Assembly (NCBI GenBank): GCA_002366685.1
Contig: DFBP01000001.1
Span: 623-7,178, forward strand
Direction: 5' to 3'
DNA length: 6,556 nucleotides
Source: Rhodobacterales bacterium UBA3077
GTDB taxonomy: Bacteria > Pseudomonadota > Alphaproteobacteria > Rhodobacterales > Rhodobacteraceae
Positions 1 to 6,556 of this stretch are shown here, in pieces. Below the pieces are notes generated by a model that was given only the letters and a program-made list of their open reading frames with translations, did not search any database and was not told the origin of the DNA. Position 1 is the first letter of the stretch; each line of letters starts with the position of its first letter. The translations under genes and the position numbers were made by a program.

Positions 1-620
1 TCAAGGCTGCCGGCCTGAACCGCAAAAGCCACATCCGAAACCGATATCCCAAAGCGCTGGAGCGCTTGTGGATCCAGGCCGATATGCAACTCGCGGGTTG
101 AAAAACCTTTGATATTGATGATCGGAATACCGCCCCAGCGCAGCATCCGAGTGCGGATATCTTCCGCATAATCCTTGAGATCGGTTAGCGATTCCGGGCC
201 GGTTATCGCAACCGAGGCCACAAAATCTGTAAGGCCGCGCGGCTTGATGGTGGCTTCCTCGGCGCGCTCGGGGAAATCGGAGATCCCGTCTATCTCGGAC
301 TTTATATCTGCTACAAAAGTCTGAAAATCACCGCCCTCGACCATACGCACCACTGCGCGCGCCGAACTTTCTCGCGCTTCGCAGGCATGGCGGTCAATAT
401 TGGTTACAGCATCCAGTGCCTTTTCGATGCGCTCGCAAATGGCGGTTTCCACGTCTTCGGGGCGCGCGCCCGGATAGGGCACGTTAACCTCGACCTCATT
501 CGCCGCCCGGCGCGGGAAGGTTTCGCGCAGCAATGTCGGCCCGACAAAAAGCCCTGCCACAAGGAACAGGATCATCAGCAGGTTGGCGATGGTCTGATGA
601 CCGGCAAAATACCGGATCAT
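1..620 (-). CDS. RND efflux inner-membrane permease, N-terminal part (runs off the left edge)
   Basis: Proton-driven RND (AcrB/HAE-type) transporter subunit, expected to work in a trimer with the adjacent adaptor and an outer-membrane channel to expel drugs or other small molecules. Translating the minus strand from the ATG at 620 gives 206 uninterrupted codons plus 2 nt before the window ends; full members have about 1,000-1,100 residues. Visible: a short cytoplasmic start (MIRYFAGHQ), transmembrane helix 1 at about residues 10-28, then the start of the periplasmic porter domain with the family-typical YPGARPEDVE at 49-58. Two cysteines, C62 and C80, lie in this periplasmic part. The start is supported by a GGAG at 628-631, 7 nt upstream, and by the ATGA overlap with the adaptor stop (617-620), which implies translational coupling. 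Substrate cannot be told from this fragment. Family assignment is confident; the rest of the gene is unseen. Confidence 0.93.
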   Translation of the reverse strand, partial: MIRYFAGHQTIANLLMILFLVAGLFVGPTLLRETFPRRAANEVEVNVPYPGARPEDVETAICERIEKALDAVTNIDRHACEARESSARAVVRMVEGGDFQTFVADIKSEIDGISDFPERAEEATIKPRGLTDFVASVAITGPESLTDLKDYAEDIRTRMLRWGGIPIINIKGFSTRELHIGLDPQALQRFGISVSDVAFAVQAGSL

Positions 621-1969
621 TGCGCGGCTCCGGCCAGCGCTTCCATCAAGGCTTCATCCCGCACCACGTCGAGCAACATACCCGGTATCACTGGCCTCGG
701 GCGGCTGGCGAGCACAAGAGCGCCGGGATTCAGCCCTTCGGTGATCAGCGCGATATCCCCCTGCACGAGATAGGGCTGCACCGCATGGGTCTGCAACCGG
801 CTCTCCTCATCTGCCAGCAACACACGGTCTCCATCCAGTGCAGAACGCGGGACAACGATGCCGCCAACCGGCGGGCCAGAAAGCGTTACCTCGACAAACA
901 TGCCTTTTGCGAGCGGGGGGCGGCTGTTCTGCACCGCACTAAAATAGGCATCATCGACCTGCACGATCACCCCGACGGTGCCCGACTTCTGATCTATTGT
1001 ATTGCTGATCCGGACCAATCTGGCTGGCCAGTCAGCATATTCGGCCCCGAGCTGGAGGCGCACGACCACGTTGATGTGCAACTCCTTCAAAACCTCGGAC
1101 ATGGTTTCAGGATTAAACATGGACATCCCCGCCTCTTCCCGTGCGCCGAGCAAAAGCACGCTCAGATCCGCAACCGTAAATTGCGCTTCAACATCGGCAG
1201 ATTCGATACCGTCAAAACTGGCAACGGTTTGGCCCGCTTTCACAAATTGTCCTTCCTCCACCGTGATCGCCGAAACCCTGCCGGTAAACGGCAAGATCAG
1301 CTCACTCCGCGCGAGGCTGAGTTCGGCGCTGGCGAGGTTGGCCTGATAAACCGCGATTTGTTCGTTTTGGGCGGCGCGCTGTGTGGGCAAAAGCGCCAGT
1401 GTACTTTGCACATTCAGCACTTTTTGCCGCTGGGCCAAGTGGGCGGCGCGGGCGCCATCCAGCACGGTTTGTGAAATCGTCTGGCTGGCAAAGAGCGATT
1501 CCGAGCGTTCCAGATCGGTTGACTTCAGCGCTAGGGCTTCCTGCTCGATCTCAAGCGCGGCGCGCTGGTTTTCCTCGGAAACCGCAAGCTCGGCCAGCTT
1601 GGCCTCTGCGGCTCGAATATTGGCCCGCGCTTGCGCAATGGCGAGGTTAAAATCTTCGGTTGAAAGCCGGAGCAATACCGTGCCCTCTGGCAAAATCTCG
1701 CCCTTGCGCATGGCCGGATTGACATATTCGGCGGTGCCACCAACCTGCGCGATCGCATCAAAGGTGCGGCTTGGCGCGACCAAACCGTAACCGGTGAGGG
1801 TCGGCGCAACTTCGGTCCTTTGCGCTTCGATCACGCGCACCACAGTTGCGCGCTCGGTGAGCTCGACACGGGCAGGCGGCTGTTTGTTGGACACGATATT
1901 GCCCAGCACAAATGCGCCAGCCAAGACCACAGGCACGGTGATCAATAAAAGTTTTAGTAAGGCTCTCAT
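617..1969 (-). CDS. RND efflux periplasmic adaptor subunit (membrane fusion protein)
   Basis: Adaptor of a tripartite efflux pump, bridging the RND permease encoded next to it and an outer-membrane channel. The 450-residue product starts with a hydrophobic signal-anchor (about residues 4-24) with no lipobox cysteine, so it is probably membrane-anchored rather than a lipoprotein. Then follow the first lipoyl half (about 71-104), a long alpha-helical hairpin rich in Ala, Glu and Gln (about 106-225), the second lipoyl half (ILPFTGRVSAITVEEGQFV, 225-243), a beta-barrel domain (about 256-365) containing the typical DQKSGTVGVIVQV stretch (326-338), and a membrane-proximal domain to about 435. Length fits the family. 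The ATG at 1969 is preceded by a G-rich AAGGGGGG Shine-Dalgarno-like run. The stop overlaps the permease start by 4 nt, so the two form an operon. A 36-bp inverted repeat lies 35 bp upstream of the start and may regulate it. Substrate unknown. Confidence 0.95.
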   Translation of the reverse strand: MRALLKLLLITVPVVLAGAFVLGNIVSNKQPPARVELTERATVVRVIEAQRTEVAPTLTGYGLVAPSRTFDAIAQVGGTAEYVNPAMRKGEILPEGTVLLRLSTEDFNLAIAQARANIRAAEAKLAELAVSEENQRAALEIEQEALALKSTDLERSESLFASQTISQTVLDGARAAHLAQRQKVLNVQSTLALLPTQRAAQNEQIAVYQANLASAELSLARSELILPFTGRVSAITVEEGQFVKAGQTVASFDGIESADVEAQFTVADLSVLLLGAREEAGMSMFNPETMSEVLKELHINVVVRLQLGAEYADWPARLVRISNTIDQKSGTVGVIVQVDDAYFSAVQNSRPPLAKGMFVEVTLSGPPVGGIVVPRSALDGDRVLLADEESRLQTHAVQPYLVQGDIALITEGLNPGALVLASRPRPVIPGMLLDVVRDEALMEALAGAAQ

Positions 1970-2004
1970 TATTCGCCCCCCTTACAAACAGCACACCAAA
2001 TCTC

Positions 2005-2040
2005 AGGCCTTTATGTTAGCATTCACTAACTTAAAGGCCT
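2005..2040. promoter_or_regulatory. 36-bp near-perfect inverted repeat upstream of the efflux operon; probable operator
   Basis: Left arm AGGCCTTTATGTTAG (2005-2019), 6-nt centre CATTCA (2020-2025), right arm CTAACTTAAAGGCCT (2026-2040). Fourteen of 15 positions pair; the only mismatch is T2014 against T2031. The inner core GTTAG-N6-CTAAC resembles operators of dimeric repressors such as TetR-family proteins that often control RND pumps (general knowledge; no specific site is matched). It ends 35 bp before the adaptor ATG and overlaps a candidate -10. Seen as RNA it would fold into a strong hairpin, but on the minus strand the sequence after the stem is GAGATTTGG, not a U run, so a canonical intrinsic terminator is unlikely. 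The structure is certain; the operator role is inferred. No regulator gene is in the window. Confidence 0.7.
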
Positions 2041-2056
2041 TGTTCCGGGAATTCAA
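2028..2056 (-). promoter_or_regulatory. Candidate sigma-70-type promoter for the efflux operon
   Basis: On the minus strand, TTGAAT (2056-2051) is separated by 17 nt from TAAGTT (2033-2028). The -35 is close to TTGACA, and the -10 keeps only TA and the final T of TATAAT, so the match is weak. The -10 falls inside the inverted repeat at 2005-2040, an arrangement expected if a repressor bound there blocked RNA polymerase. The inferred start of transcription would be near 2020, leaving a leader of roughly 50 nt. This is a pattern match only. Confidence 0.3.
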
Positions 2057-2096
2057 CCGATAGGTCGCGCCACTTAAGCACACTTCCGGATTTTAT
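2041..2096. other. Rest of the intergenic spacer between M48 gene and inverted repeat
   Basis: Apart from the candidate -35 at 2051-2056, I see no gene, U-tract terminator or RNA structure here. No canonical terminator follows the M48 stop (2097-2099), so read-through into the efflux operon is possible. Confidence 0.5.
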
Positions 2097-3539
2097 TCAG
2101 GGTAAAATGAGTTTCACCAAAGAGCCACGTGCCGGTTCACCATCTTCGTCAAGCCCGTTTAGCACACGAAACCATGCCTCGGCATGGCTGTTGACCGCCA
2201 TTTCGGAGGCCAGCGAGGCCACGCTTTCGCCGGCTCTGACCCGGTGAACAGAGAGATAGACCTCGGCAACTTCCGAGCGCCCCGCCTCGCTCAGCGCCCG
2301 AAAGCTCTGAACCGTATCCCGATGCAACACGGCGGAGTCATCATCCCCGCGCAAAACATTTCCGGCAAAGCGGACCAGCCCGCCATTAAAGCGGATGACG
2401 GTGAGGCGCAGGGTGCTGCGCTGGCCGCGTTTGCGCATCCGAAGCGTGCCGGTGGCGGCGTCCAATCCGTTGATCTCCAGAGTCCGTATGTTTTCCAGCC
2501 GCCTCGATTGCCGCTCACTGCGGGGGATTTGCGCAAACCATTCTTGCAAAGCATCGGTGAGGCTGCCCTCGTCCCGCCCGCCGCTCATGATCAGAGTCGA
2601 GCGGTTCGGCCCCAGAATATTGATCTGGCGGGCAGCGTTCTGGATCCGCAATCCATCGGCGGCGACAAAGCTGAACCCGAGATCGTTATGGACAAAGCTT
2701 TGCCCGCGCACAAAGCCGCCGCGCGCACTTTGGCCAAAAACCATGCCGTCGATCATGGAGAGATAAATTTCGGAATCCCGCACGCCATCGCGGTCCCCAG
2801 CCAGCGCCAGCGCCCGCAGTTGGCGCTCTGCGGGGGCGGGGTGGTTGGCAAACATGGGCGCGGTAGTTTCATTATATTCCCGCCCGGCGATGCTGGCTTT
2901 AAGAGCGGCATTGGCGGTCATCGACGCCAGAAAATCGGCTTGGGCTGCGGGCCGGTAGCCGGCGGCCAGCAAAAGCTCAATCCCGCCGGCATCTGCCGCA
3001 AACTCCTGCTCTTTGGAATAGGAGCCGATCTGGCCGAAGGTGGTTTCAACGCCGGAGCGCACCGCATCTCCCAACCGGTTTTCGCCACCGCCGAAAATGC
3101 CGGTCACAAGCGCGCTCAACGCGCCGTTGACCATCGCATCTTTGTTGGCTTCCAACCGGTCCTCGACATGGTATTCTACGACGTGGATCACCTCATGGGC
3201 CAGCACCGCTGCCAGTTCGGATTCGTTATTGGCCAGCGCCAAAAGCCCGCGGGTGACATAGATGTAGCCTCCGGGGAGGGCAAAAGCATTAACCTCGGGG
3301 CTATCGAGCACGGTGAAAACCCAGCGCTCGTCAGGGCGGGAAGACACGGCCACCATTTGCGCACCAATCCGGCTGACGTAATCCGTCAGGGCTTGGTCCC
3401 GGACTTCACCCCCGAATTTCTGCAGGATTTTGGGGTGGTCACGCGCCCCGAGAGCGGCGCTTTCAGCGGGCCATTCAGCCCAAGCTGGCGCAGCTGTAAC
3501 GAATAAAGCCATACTCAAAATACGCAGAAAAACATTCAT
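2097..3539 (-). CDS. Secreted M48-family zinc metalloprotease with LysM-like C-terminus
   Basis: Periplasmic peptidase of the M48 (BepA/LoiP/YcaL-like) group; such enzymes take part in envelope protein quality control, but the substrate here is unknown. The 480-residue product opens with a signal peptide, MNVFLRILSMALFVTAAPAWA, probable cleavage after A21. The catalytic domain shows NAFALPGG (84-91), the zinc-binding HEVIH motif (H115, E116, H119) and the third zinc ligand in EFAAD (E179, D183), so all key residues are present. Instead of the TPR repeats of E. coli BepA, residues about 280-425 form a mixed, apparently beta-rich region of no domain I recognise. The last 50 residues (VHRVRAGESVASLA ... 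NGL ... GSLVKLILP) resemble a LysM fold. I chose the ATG at 3539 because of the signal peptide and the GGAGGT five nt upstream; the same frame stays open to 3887, but that extension is not protein-like. It lies 67 nt after the preceding gene and may be co-transcribed with it. Confidence 0.94.
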   Translation of the reverse strand: MNVFLRILSMALFVTAAPAWAEWPAESAALGARDHPKILQKFGGEVRDQALTDYVSRIGAQMVAVSSRPDERWVFTVLDSPEVNAFALPGGYIYVTRGLLALANNESELAAVLAHEVIHVVEYHVEDRLEANKDAMVNGALSALVTGIFGGGENRLGDAVRSGVETTFGQIGSYSKEQEFAADAGGIELLLAAGYRPAAQADFLASMTANAALKASIAGREYNETTAPMFANHPAPAERQLRALALAGDRDGVRDSEIYLSMIDGMVFGQSARGGFVRGQSFVHNDLGFSFVAADGLRIQNAARQINILGPNRSTLIMSGGRDEGSLTDALQEWFAQIPRSERQSRRLENIRTLEINGLDAATGTLRMRKRGQRSTLRLTVIRFNGGLVRFAGNVLRGDDDSAVLHRDTVQSFRALSEAGRSEVAEVYLSVHRVRAGESVASLASEMAVNSHAEAWFRVLNGLDEDGEPARGSLVKLILP

Positions 3540-3544
3540 AACGG

Positions 3545-3550
3545 ACCTCC
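3545..3550 (-). promoter_or_regulatory. Shine-Dalgarno that fixes the start of the M48 protease
   Basis: Minus-strand GGAGGT (3550-3545) followed by a 5-nt spacer CCGTT and the ATG at 3539. It is the strongest ribosome-binding site in the window and places the start at the signal peptide, 116 codons downstream of the 5'-most ATG in the same open frame (3887). Confidence 0.85.
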
Positions 3551-3606
3551 AAAGCCCAATATGGACCGAGCGCTCAACCAAAGCCAGCAGGCAAAACCGT
3601 GATCGG

Positions 3607-3927
3607 CTAATCTTCGCCGCGCAAGGAATCAAGCTCGTCTTGCAGGGATTCGGCCTTTTGGCGCGAGAGACGTAAACCGTCCATCGTGGCTTCAAGCTCG
3701 GCTTTGAGCTGGTTATACTCACTCGCGTATTCGCGCTGAATGCGGGCAAGCTCACCCTCGGCTTTGTCGCGTGCGTCTTCGGCAACGGTGATCGGGTCTT
3801 GCCCTTCTTCATTGGCACCATGCGGCAAACGGTTAAGCCGGTCAAACAGCCAGCGGGCTGACCAGCCGAGCACCAGCGCGATAACAATCGCGGCGACTAT
3901 AATCAGGGTGAGGTCGGTTCTGTTCAT
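3607..3927 (-). CDS. Small single-pass membrane protein with cytoplasmic coiled coil, function unknown
   Basis: 106 residues. An N-terminal membrane helix spans about residues 7-27 and is followed by positive residues (R25, R30, R33), which predicts the C-terminus in the cytoplasm. Residues about 48-104 are highly charged and Glu/Lys/Arg-rich with a heptad-like pattern, consistent with a coiled coil. I do not recognise a named family. The layout (short N-terminus, one helix, coiled coil) is like that of E. coli ZapG/YhcB, but I see no sequence match strong enough to claim homology. The ATG overlaps the stop of the OmpA-family gene by 4 nt (ATGA, 3924-3927) and has AGGAG at 3936-3940 with an 8-nt spacer, so start and coupling are well supported. 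It is a real gene by these signals and by its coherent protein features. Its role is unknown; the neighbours suggest the cell envelope. Confidence 0.85.
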   Translation of the reverse strand: MNRTDLTLIIVAAIVIALVLGWSARWLFDRLNRLPHGANEEGQDPITVAEDARDKAEGELARIQREYASEYNQLKAELEATMDGLRLSRQKAESLQDELDSLRGED

Positions 3928-5897
3928 TCGCTTGGCTCCTGATTTTGGCGGGGGGCGCGCATGGCGGGGCGGGTGAAACTCTCGATGACTACGCGCGAAG
4001 CGGCCTCGGGCGCGGCTTCCGGCTCATCCCGCAGGAGTTTAAACTCGATCCGCCGGTTGCGGGTGCGGCCTTCTTCGGTGCTATTGTCGGCAATAGGCTC
4101 GGCCTCGCCATAGCCTTTGGCGGTAATGGTGCCGAGCAGCAGGTTTTGCGCCAACAGGGCATCCAGCACGGCATCCGCACGGCCTTGCGAGAGGTTGCGG
4201 TTCATTTCTTCACGGCCTTGGCTATCGGTGTGTCCGCCGATCTCTATCCGCCCGTCGCGGCACTGGGTCAGGATCGCAGCTATGGCTTCGATAGTCGGGA
4301 GGCTCGGGTCAGAGATGACCGCGCTCGAAGGGGCAAAGATAATGTTGTTTTCACTCAGCAGTTTGGTGATCCGGCTGACGCAAAGCCGCGGGTCAAGGCC
4401 TTGGCCGTCTTCACCACCCTGCGGCTCGGTATAGCTGATAAACAGCTCTGTTTCCCAGCCCTTGAAAGGGTCGGCCAGCATTCTTGTCAGCTCGGCCTCC
4501 GGCTGCTCGAAAGAGGCATCACCAACAATTTCCAGCGAGTCCGGCAACATATTGGCCCCGCCTTCATTGAGCAGCGCCAAGGCCTCGATCATCGCAAAGA
4601 CCCGAACCTGCCAGCCATCGGGCAGGGTTTCATCGAGCCAGAGGCGGTCTTCTACCCGCCCGTAGCCAAATTTGGCCTCGGAAAAACGCATCACAACTTC
4701 GCGGGTCAGGTTGTCTTTAACGCTGCCTTCGATGATAGCCATGCCGTTGGCATCCAGTGTCGTGGTGAATTCAATGGGTCGAGTCTCAACGGTGGCGCGC
4801 CGCTCGGGCGTGGCGCTGGCAATGGAATGGAGCGAGAACCCGTCCGGCAGGCCGATGCGCAAAACCTGCACGATCGCCTCGAATTCCTGCAATCCGGTCC
4901 CGTCGGGCGCGCTTAGGGTCACGTCTGCATCGGAAATCTCCAGCCGCCCGCCTTCAAGGCTAGCAAGCGCGGCGAGGCCGGCTTCGATTGCCTCCCGCCA
5001 CTGGCGTGAGGGCGCCCCGATGCCGACCGAGCACTTAACGCGGGTGCCGATCAAATGCTGAACCGCTGTGAATATCCGGCTGGCCTCACCCTCATCTTGT
5101 GCCGAACATTGAGCGGCATCCGGATTCGCCACATCCAGAACAAAAACATAAGGAGATATAACGGGCCGTGGTGCGGATATATCAACGGTCAGGTTCACGC
5201 TTTCGGGGCGCAGTTTTTCGGCCATTTCCTCAAAACCCTGCTGGCCATTTGCCGAAATCGCGACCGTTTCCAGAGAAACGGAACCGGGGAAAACATTGAG
5301 GATCGCCTGATCGGTAAGCGACACGAGGCGCAGGGCATACTCAAATGCTGGCAGCCAGTTCTCGGCGGAGTTTTCGATAGGCTCGGTTACGTTGGTGACC
5401 TTGGCATCCGCGTCGAGCGAACCTACAAACCGCGCGAAAACCTGCAAGGTCTCGCCCTGTGGCATGTGCCCGATAAAGGAAAAATCATCGCCGTTTTTCA
5501 GGATTTCGACAGAGGGTGGCACAAGCTGTTGCGCTTCAACCTCGGCGCTTTGGCTGGTGGATGCATTTATCAGGTTATCGCCCAGCACAAGCGAGGCGAT
5601 CTTGACGGCGCGGGCCTGGTCTTCGCCGCTTTCGGCTTCTCCCGAAAGGGTGACCAAAAACCCGTCGGCTTCGACCTCGGCCCAGTCGATCCCGCCAGCA
5701 TAAAAGGCCTGCTCCAGCTCGGCTTTCTGGCTGTTTTCAATCCATGATATGGTGCTAGAGGCGATCAACCACCCGACGGTCACAGCAAACACCAGCACGG
5801 CAGCCGCAAAGAGAGCCGCTATCGGGCGAAATTTATCAAGGAACATCTCAATCATTTGGGGTTTGATAGGCCATTCCAAAGGCCGGTTCAACCTCAC
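3924..5897 (-). CDS. Inner-membrane-anchored OmpA-family protein with BON-like repeats
   Basis: A 657-residue protein likely fixed in the inner membrane by one helix (about residues 27-48, with basic residues before it) and reaching the cell wall through a C-terminal OmpA domain. After the helix, W72-AEVEADGFLVTLSGEA starts a BON-like segment (about 65-118). The large middle region (about 125-490) seems to hold further diverged repeats of this kind (for example around 315-395), but I cannot delimit them. The OmpA domain (about 506-622) has GHTDSQG (555-561), GYGE and NRRIEF (614-619), with D558 and R615/R616 at the places that bind peptidoglycan meso-diaminopimelate in the family. Cysteine pairs C264/C289 and C506/C546 could form disulfides. 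The chosen GTG at 5897 overlaps the ubiA stop by 4 nt (GTGA), but no good Shine-Dalgarno precedes it. The ATGs at 5855 and 5846 are alternatives that keep the membrane helix. The stop overlaps the next gene by 4 nt. Confidence 0.92.
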   Translation of the reverse strand: MRLNRPLEWPIKPQMIEMFLDKFRPIAALFAAAVLVFAVTVGWLIASSTISWIENSQKAELEQAFYAGGIDWAEVEADGFLVTLSGEAESGEDQARAVKIASLVLGDNLINASTSQSAEVEAQQLVPPSVEILKNGDDFSFIGHMPQGETLQVFARFVGSLDADAKVTNVTEPIENSAENWLPAFEYALRLVSLTDQAILNVFPGSVSLETVAISANGQQGFEEMAEKLRPESVNLTVDISAPRPVISPYVFVLDVANPDAAQCSAQDEGEASRIFTAVQHLIGTRVKCSVGIGAPSRQWREAIEAGLAALASLEGGRLEISDADVTLSAPDGTGLQEFEAIVQVLRIGLPDGFSLHSIASATPERRATVETRPIEFTTTLDANGMAIIEGSVKDNLTREVVMRFSEAKFGYGRVEDRLWLDETLPDGWQVRVFAMIEALALLNEGGANMLPDSLEIVGDASFEQPEAELTRMLADPFKGWETELFISYTEPQGGEDGQGLDPRLCVSRITKLLSENNIIFAPSSAVISDPSLPTIEAIAAILTQCRDGRIEIGGHTDSQGREEMNRNLSQGRADAVLDALLAQNLLLGTITAKGYGEAEPIADNSTEEGRTRNRRIEFKLLRDEPEAAPEAASRVVIESFTRPAMRAPRQNQEPSE

Positions 5898-6556
5898 AAA
5901 AGCGCAGCTAGGCCAAACAATGCCGCCACGATGAGCCCCGCATCACGGTTAGAGCGAAACAGGTGCAAACAAATATCGCCATCGTTGATATCCAGCCGCC
6001 GCAATTGCCATGTCATGTGCAGGCCAAAGCCCCAGACAGCCAGCAATGCCACAAGAAGCGGCACAGGGTTGCCACCGAGATTTACGGCCAGAATAACCGC
6101 CACCGCCATAAGGCTAATGCTCGCGATCTGAAAGCCGAGCAGCCAGCGGTGGGTCGACTCGCCAAACAGGCGCGCGGTTGATTTAACGCCGATCAGGGCA
6201 TCGTCATCCCGGTCCTGATGGGCATAGATTGTATCATAGAACAGGGTCCAGGCGATGCCGGCGAGGTAGAGCACAACCGGCGCCAGAGTCAGGCTGCCGG
6301 TATGGGCAGACCAGCCCAGTAGCGCGCCCCAGTTAAAGGCCACGCCCAAAAACACCTGCGGCCACCATGTGAACCGTTTGGCGAAGGGATAAACCGCGAC
6401 GGGGGCCAGAGCCAGAATGCCGAGCCCGATGGTGAACCAGTTGAAGCTGAACAGGATCAGCGCGGCAATCGCCACCTGCAGCGCCAGCCAAACCAGCGCC
6501 CCCTTCACGCTCACCTGCTTTGAGGGCAGCGGGCGCGAGCGGGTTCGGGCCACTTG
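5894..6556 (-). CDS. ubiA: 4-hydroxybenzoate polyprenyltransferase (partial, 5' end outside window)
   Basis: Integral membrane prenyltransferase that joins a polyprenyl chain to 4-hydroxybenzoate, an early step of ubiquinone synthesis in the inner membrane. The last 220 codons are present; full proteins have about 290-320 residues, so roughly 90-100 N-terminal residues, with the first Asp-rich motif (NDxxDxxxD), are missing. The fragment begins at Q-V-ARTRSRPLPS, the conserved stretch that directly follows that motif, so the GTG at 6553 is an internal valine codon and not a start. The second Asp-rich motif is visible as YDTIYAHQDRDDDALIGVKS (residues 106-125 counted from that valine), which binds the prenyl diphosphate through magnesium in this family. 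Several hydrophobic helices follow. Within the UbiA superfamily the DTIYAHQD motif points to the ubiquinone enzyme rather than menaquinone or heme O enzymes. The stop overlaps the next gene by 4 nt. Confidence 0.95.
   Translation of the reverse strand, partial: QVARTRSRPLPSKQVSVKGALVWLALQVAIAALILFSFNWFTIGLGILALAPVAVYPFAKRFTWWPQVFLGVAFNWGALLGWSAHTGSLTLAPVVLYLAGIAWTLFYDTIYAHQDRDDDALIGVKSTARLFGESTHRWLLGFQIASISLMAVAVILAVNLGGNPVPLLVALLAVWGFGLHMTWQLRRLDINDGDICLHLFRSNRDAGLIVAALFGLAALL

Noticed and set aside
533..1474. Plus-strand open frame (313 codons) opposite the adaptor gene
   Set aside because: Its composition is His/Arg/Gln-rich with no domain, and the opposite strand encodes a complete membrane fusion protein.
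2005..2040. Inverted repeat as a classical rho-independent terminator
   Set aside because: No U tract follows the stem on the minus strand, and its position just upstream of the adaptor promoter fits an operator better; kept only as an alternative.
2184..3506. Long plus-strand open frame (440 codons) opposite the M48 gene
   Set aside because: It is antisense to a gene with intact catalytic motifs and signal peptide, has no recognisable domain, and is explained by GC-rich codon bias on the other strand.
3568..3575. 8-bp palindrome GAGCGCTC in the gap before the M48 gene
   Set aside because: Too short to be meaningful at this GC content and not placed against any clear promoter.
3540..3887. 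N-terminal extension of the M48 frame (116 codons)
   Set aside because: It overlaps the small membrane protein gene in another frame, is not protein-like, and would bury the signal peptide; the GGAGGT before 3539 marks the true start.
3945..4916. Plus-strand open frame (323 codons) opposite the OmpA-family gene
   Set aside because: It is a shadow of the true frame, which carries the OmpA motifs; the product looks like no protein family.
5055..5747. Plus-strand open frame (230 codons) opposite the N-terminal half of the OmpA-family gene
   Set aside because: Antisense shadow with no domain or convincing ribosome-binding site.

Overview
All recognisable genes lie on the minus strand, so the window reads from right to left. 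Protein-level resemblance (an OmpA-family protein with an N-terminal membrane anchor, an M48 protease with a LysM-like tail, and a ubiA-OmpA gene pair), together with moderately high GC, suggests an alphaproteobacterium, most likely of the Rhodobacterales/Roseobacter type. This assignment is inferred from remembered family features and no search was run. I see no mobile element, tRNA, rRNA or CRISPR array, and the region looks like ordinary chromosome.

The right part (6556 to 3607) is a tightly packed run of three genes. First comes the 3' two thirds of ubiA (4-hydroxybenzoate polyprenyltransferase, ubiquinone pathway), cut by the window edge. It overlaps by 4 nt (GTGA) a 657-codon inner-membrane-anchored protein with BON-like repeats and a C-terminal OmpA peptidoglycan-binding domain. 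That gene in turn overlaps by 4 nt (ATGA) a 106-residue protein with one membrane segment and a cytoplasmic coiled coil. After a 67-nt gap with a strong Shine-Dalgarno comes a secreted M48 zinc metalloprotease (480 aa).

The left part (1969 to 1) is an RND efflux operon: a periplasmic adaptor (membrane fusion protein) followed, with a 4-nt ATGA overlap, by the first 206 codons of an RND inner-membrane permease that runs off the left edge. No ORF of the listed set covers the permease because its end is missing, but its frame is open throughout positions 620 to 1.

The two blocks are separated by 127 nt (1970-2096). The most striking non-coding feature lies here: a 36-bp near-perfect inverted repeat at 2005-2040, just upstream of the adaptor gene and overlapping a weak promoter-like sequence. 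It reads best as an operator for a dimeric repressor (TetR type is my guess), though a terminator role for the upstream gene cannot be excluded.

The genes share a cell-envelope theme: quinone synthesis in the inner membrane, a peptidoglycan-binding membrane anchor, a small membrane coiled-coil protein, a periplasmic protease and an efflux pump. I do not see a clearly new biological system. The palindrome and the uncharacterised OmpA/small-protein/M48 group are the parts most worth following up.
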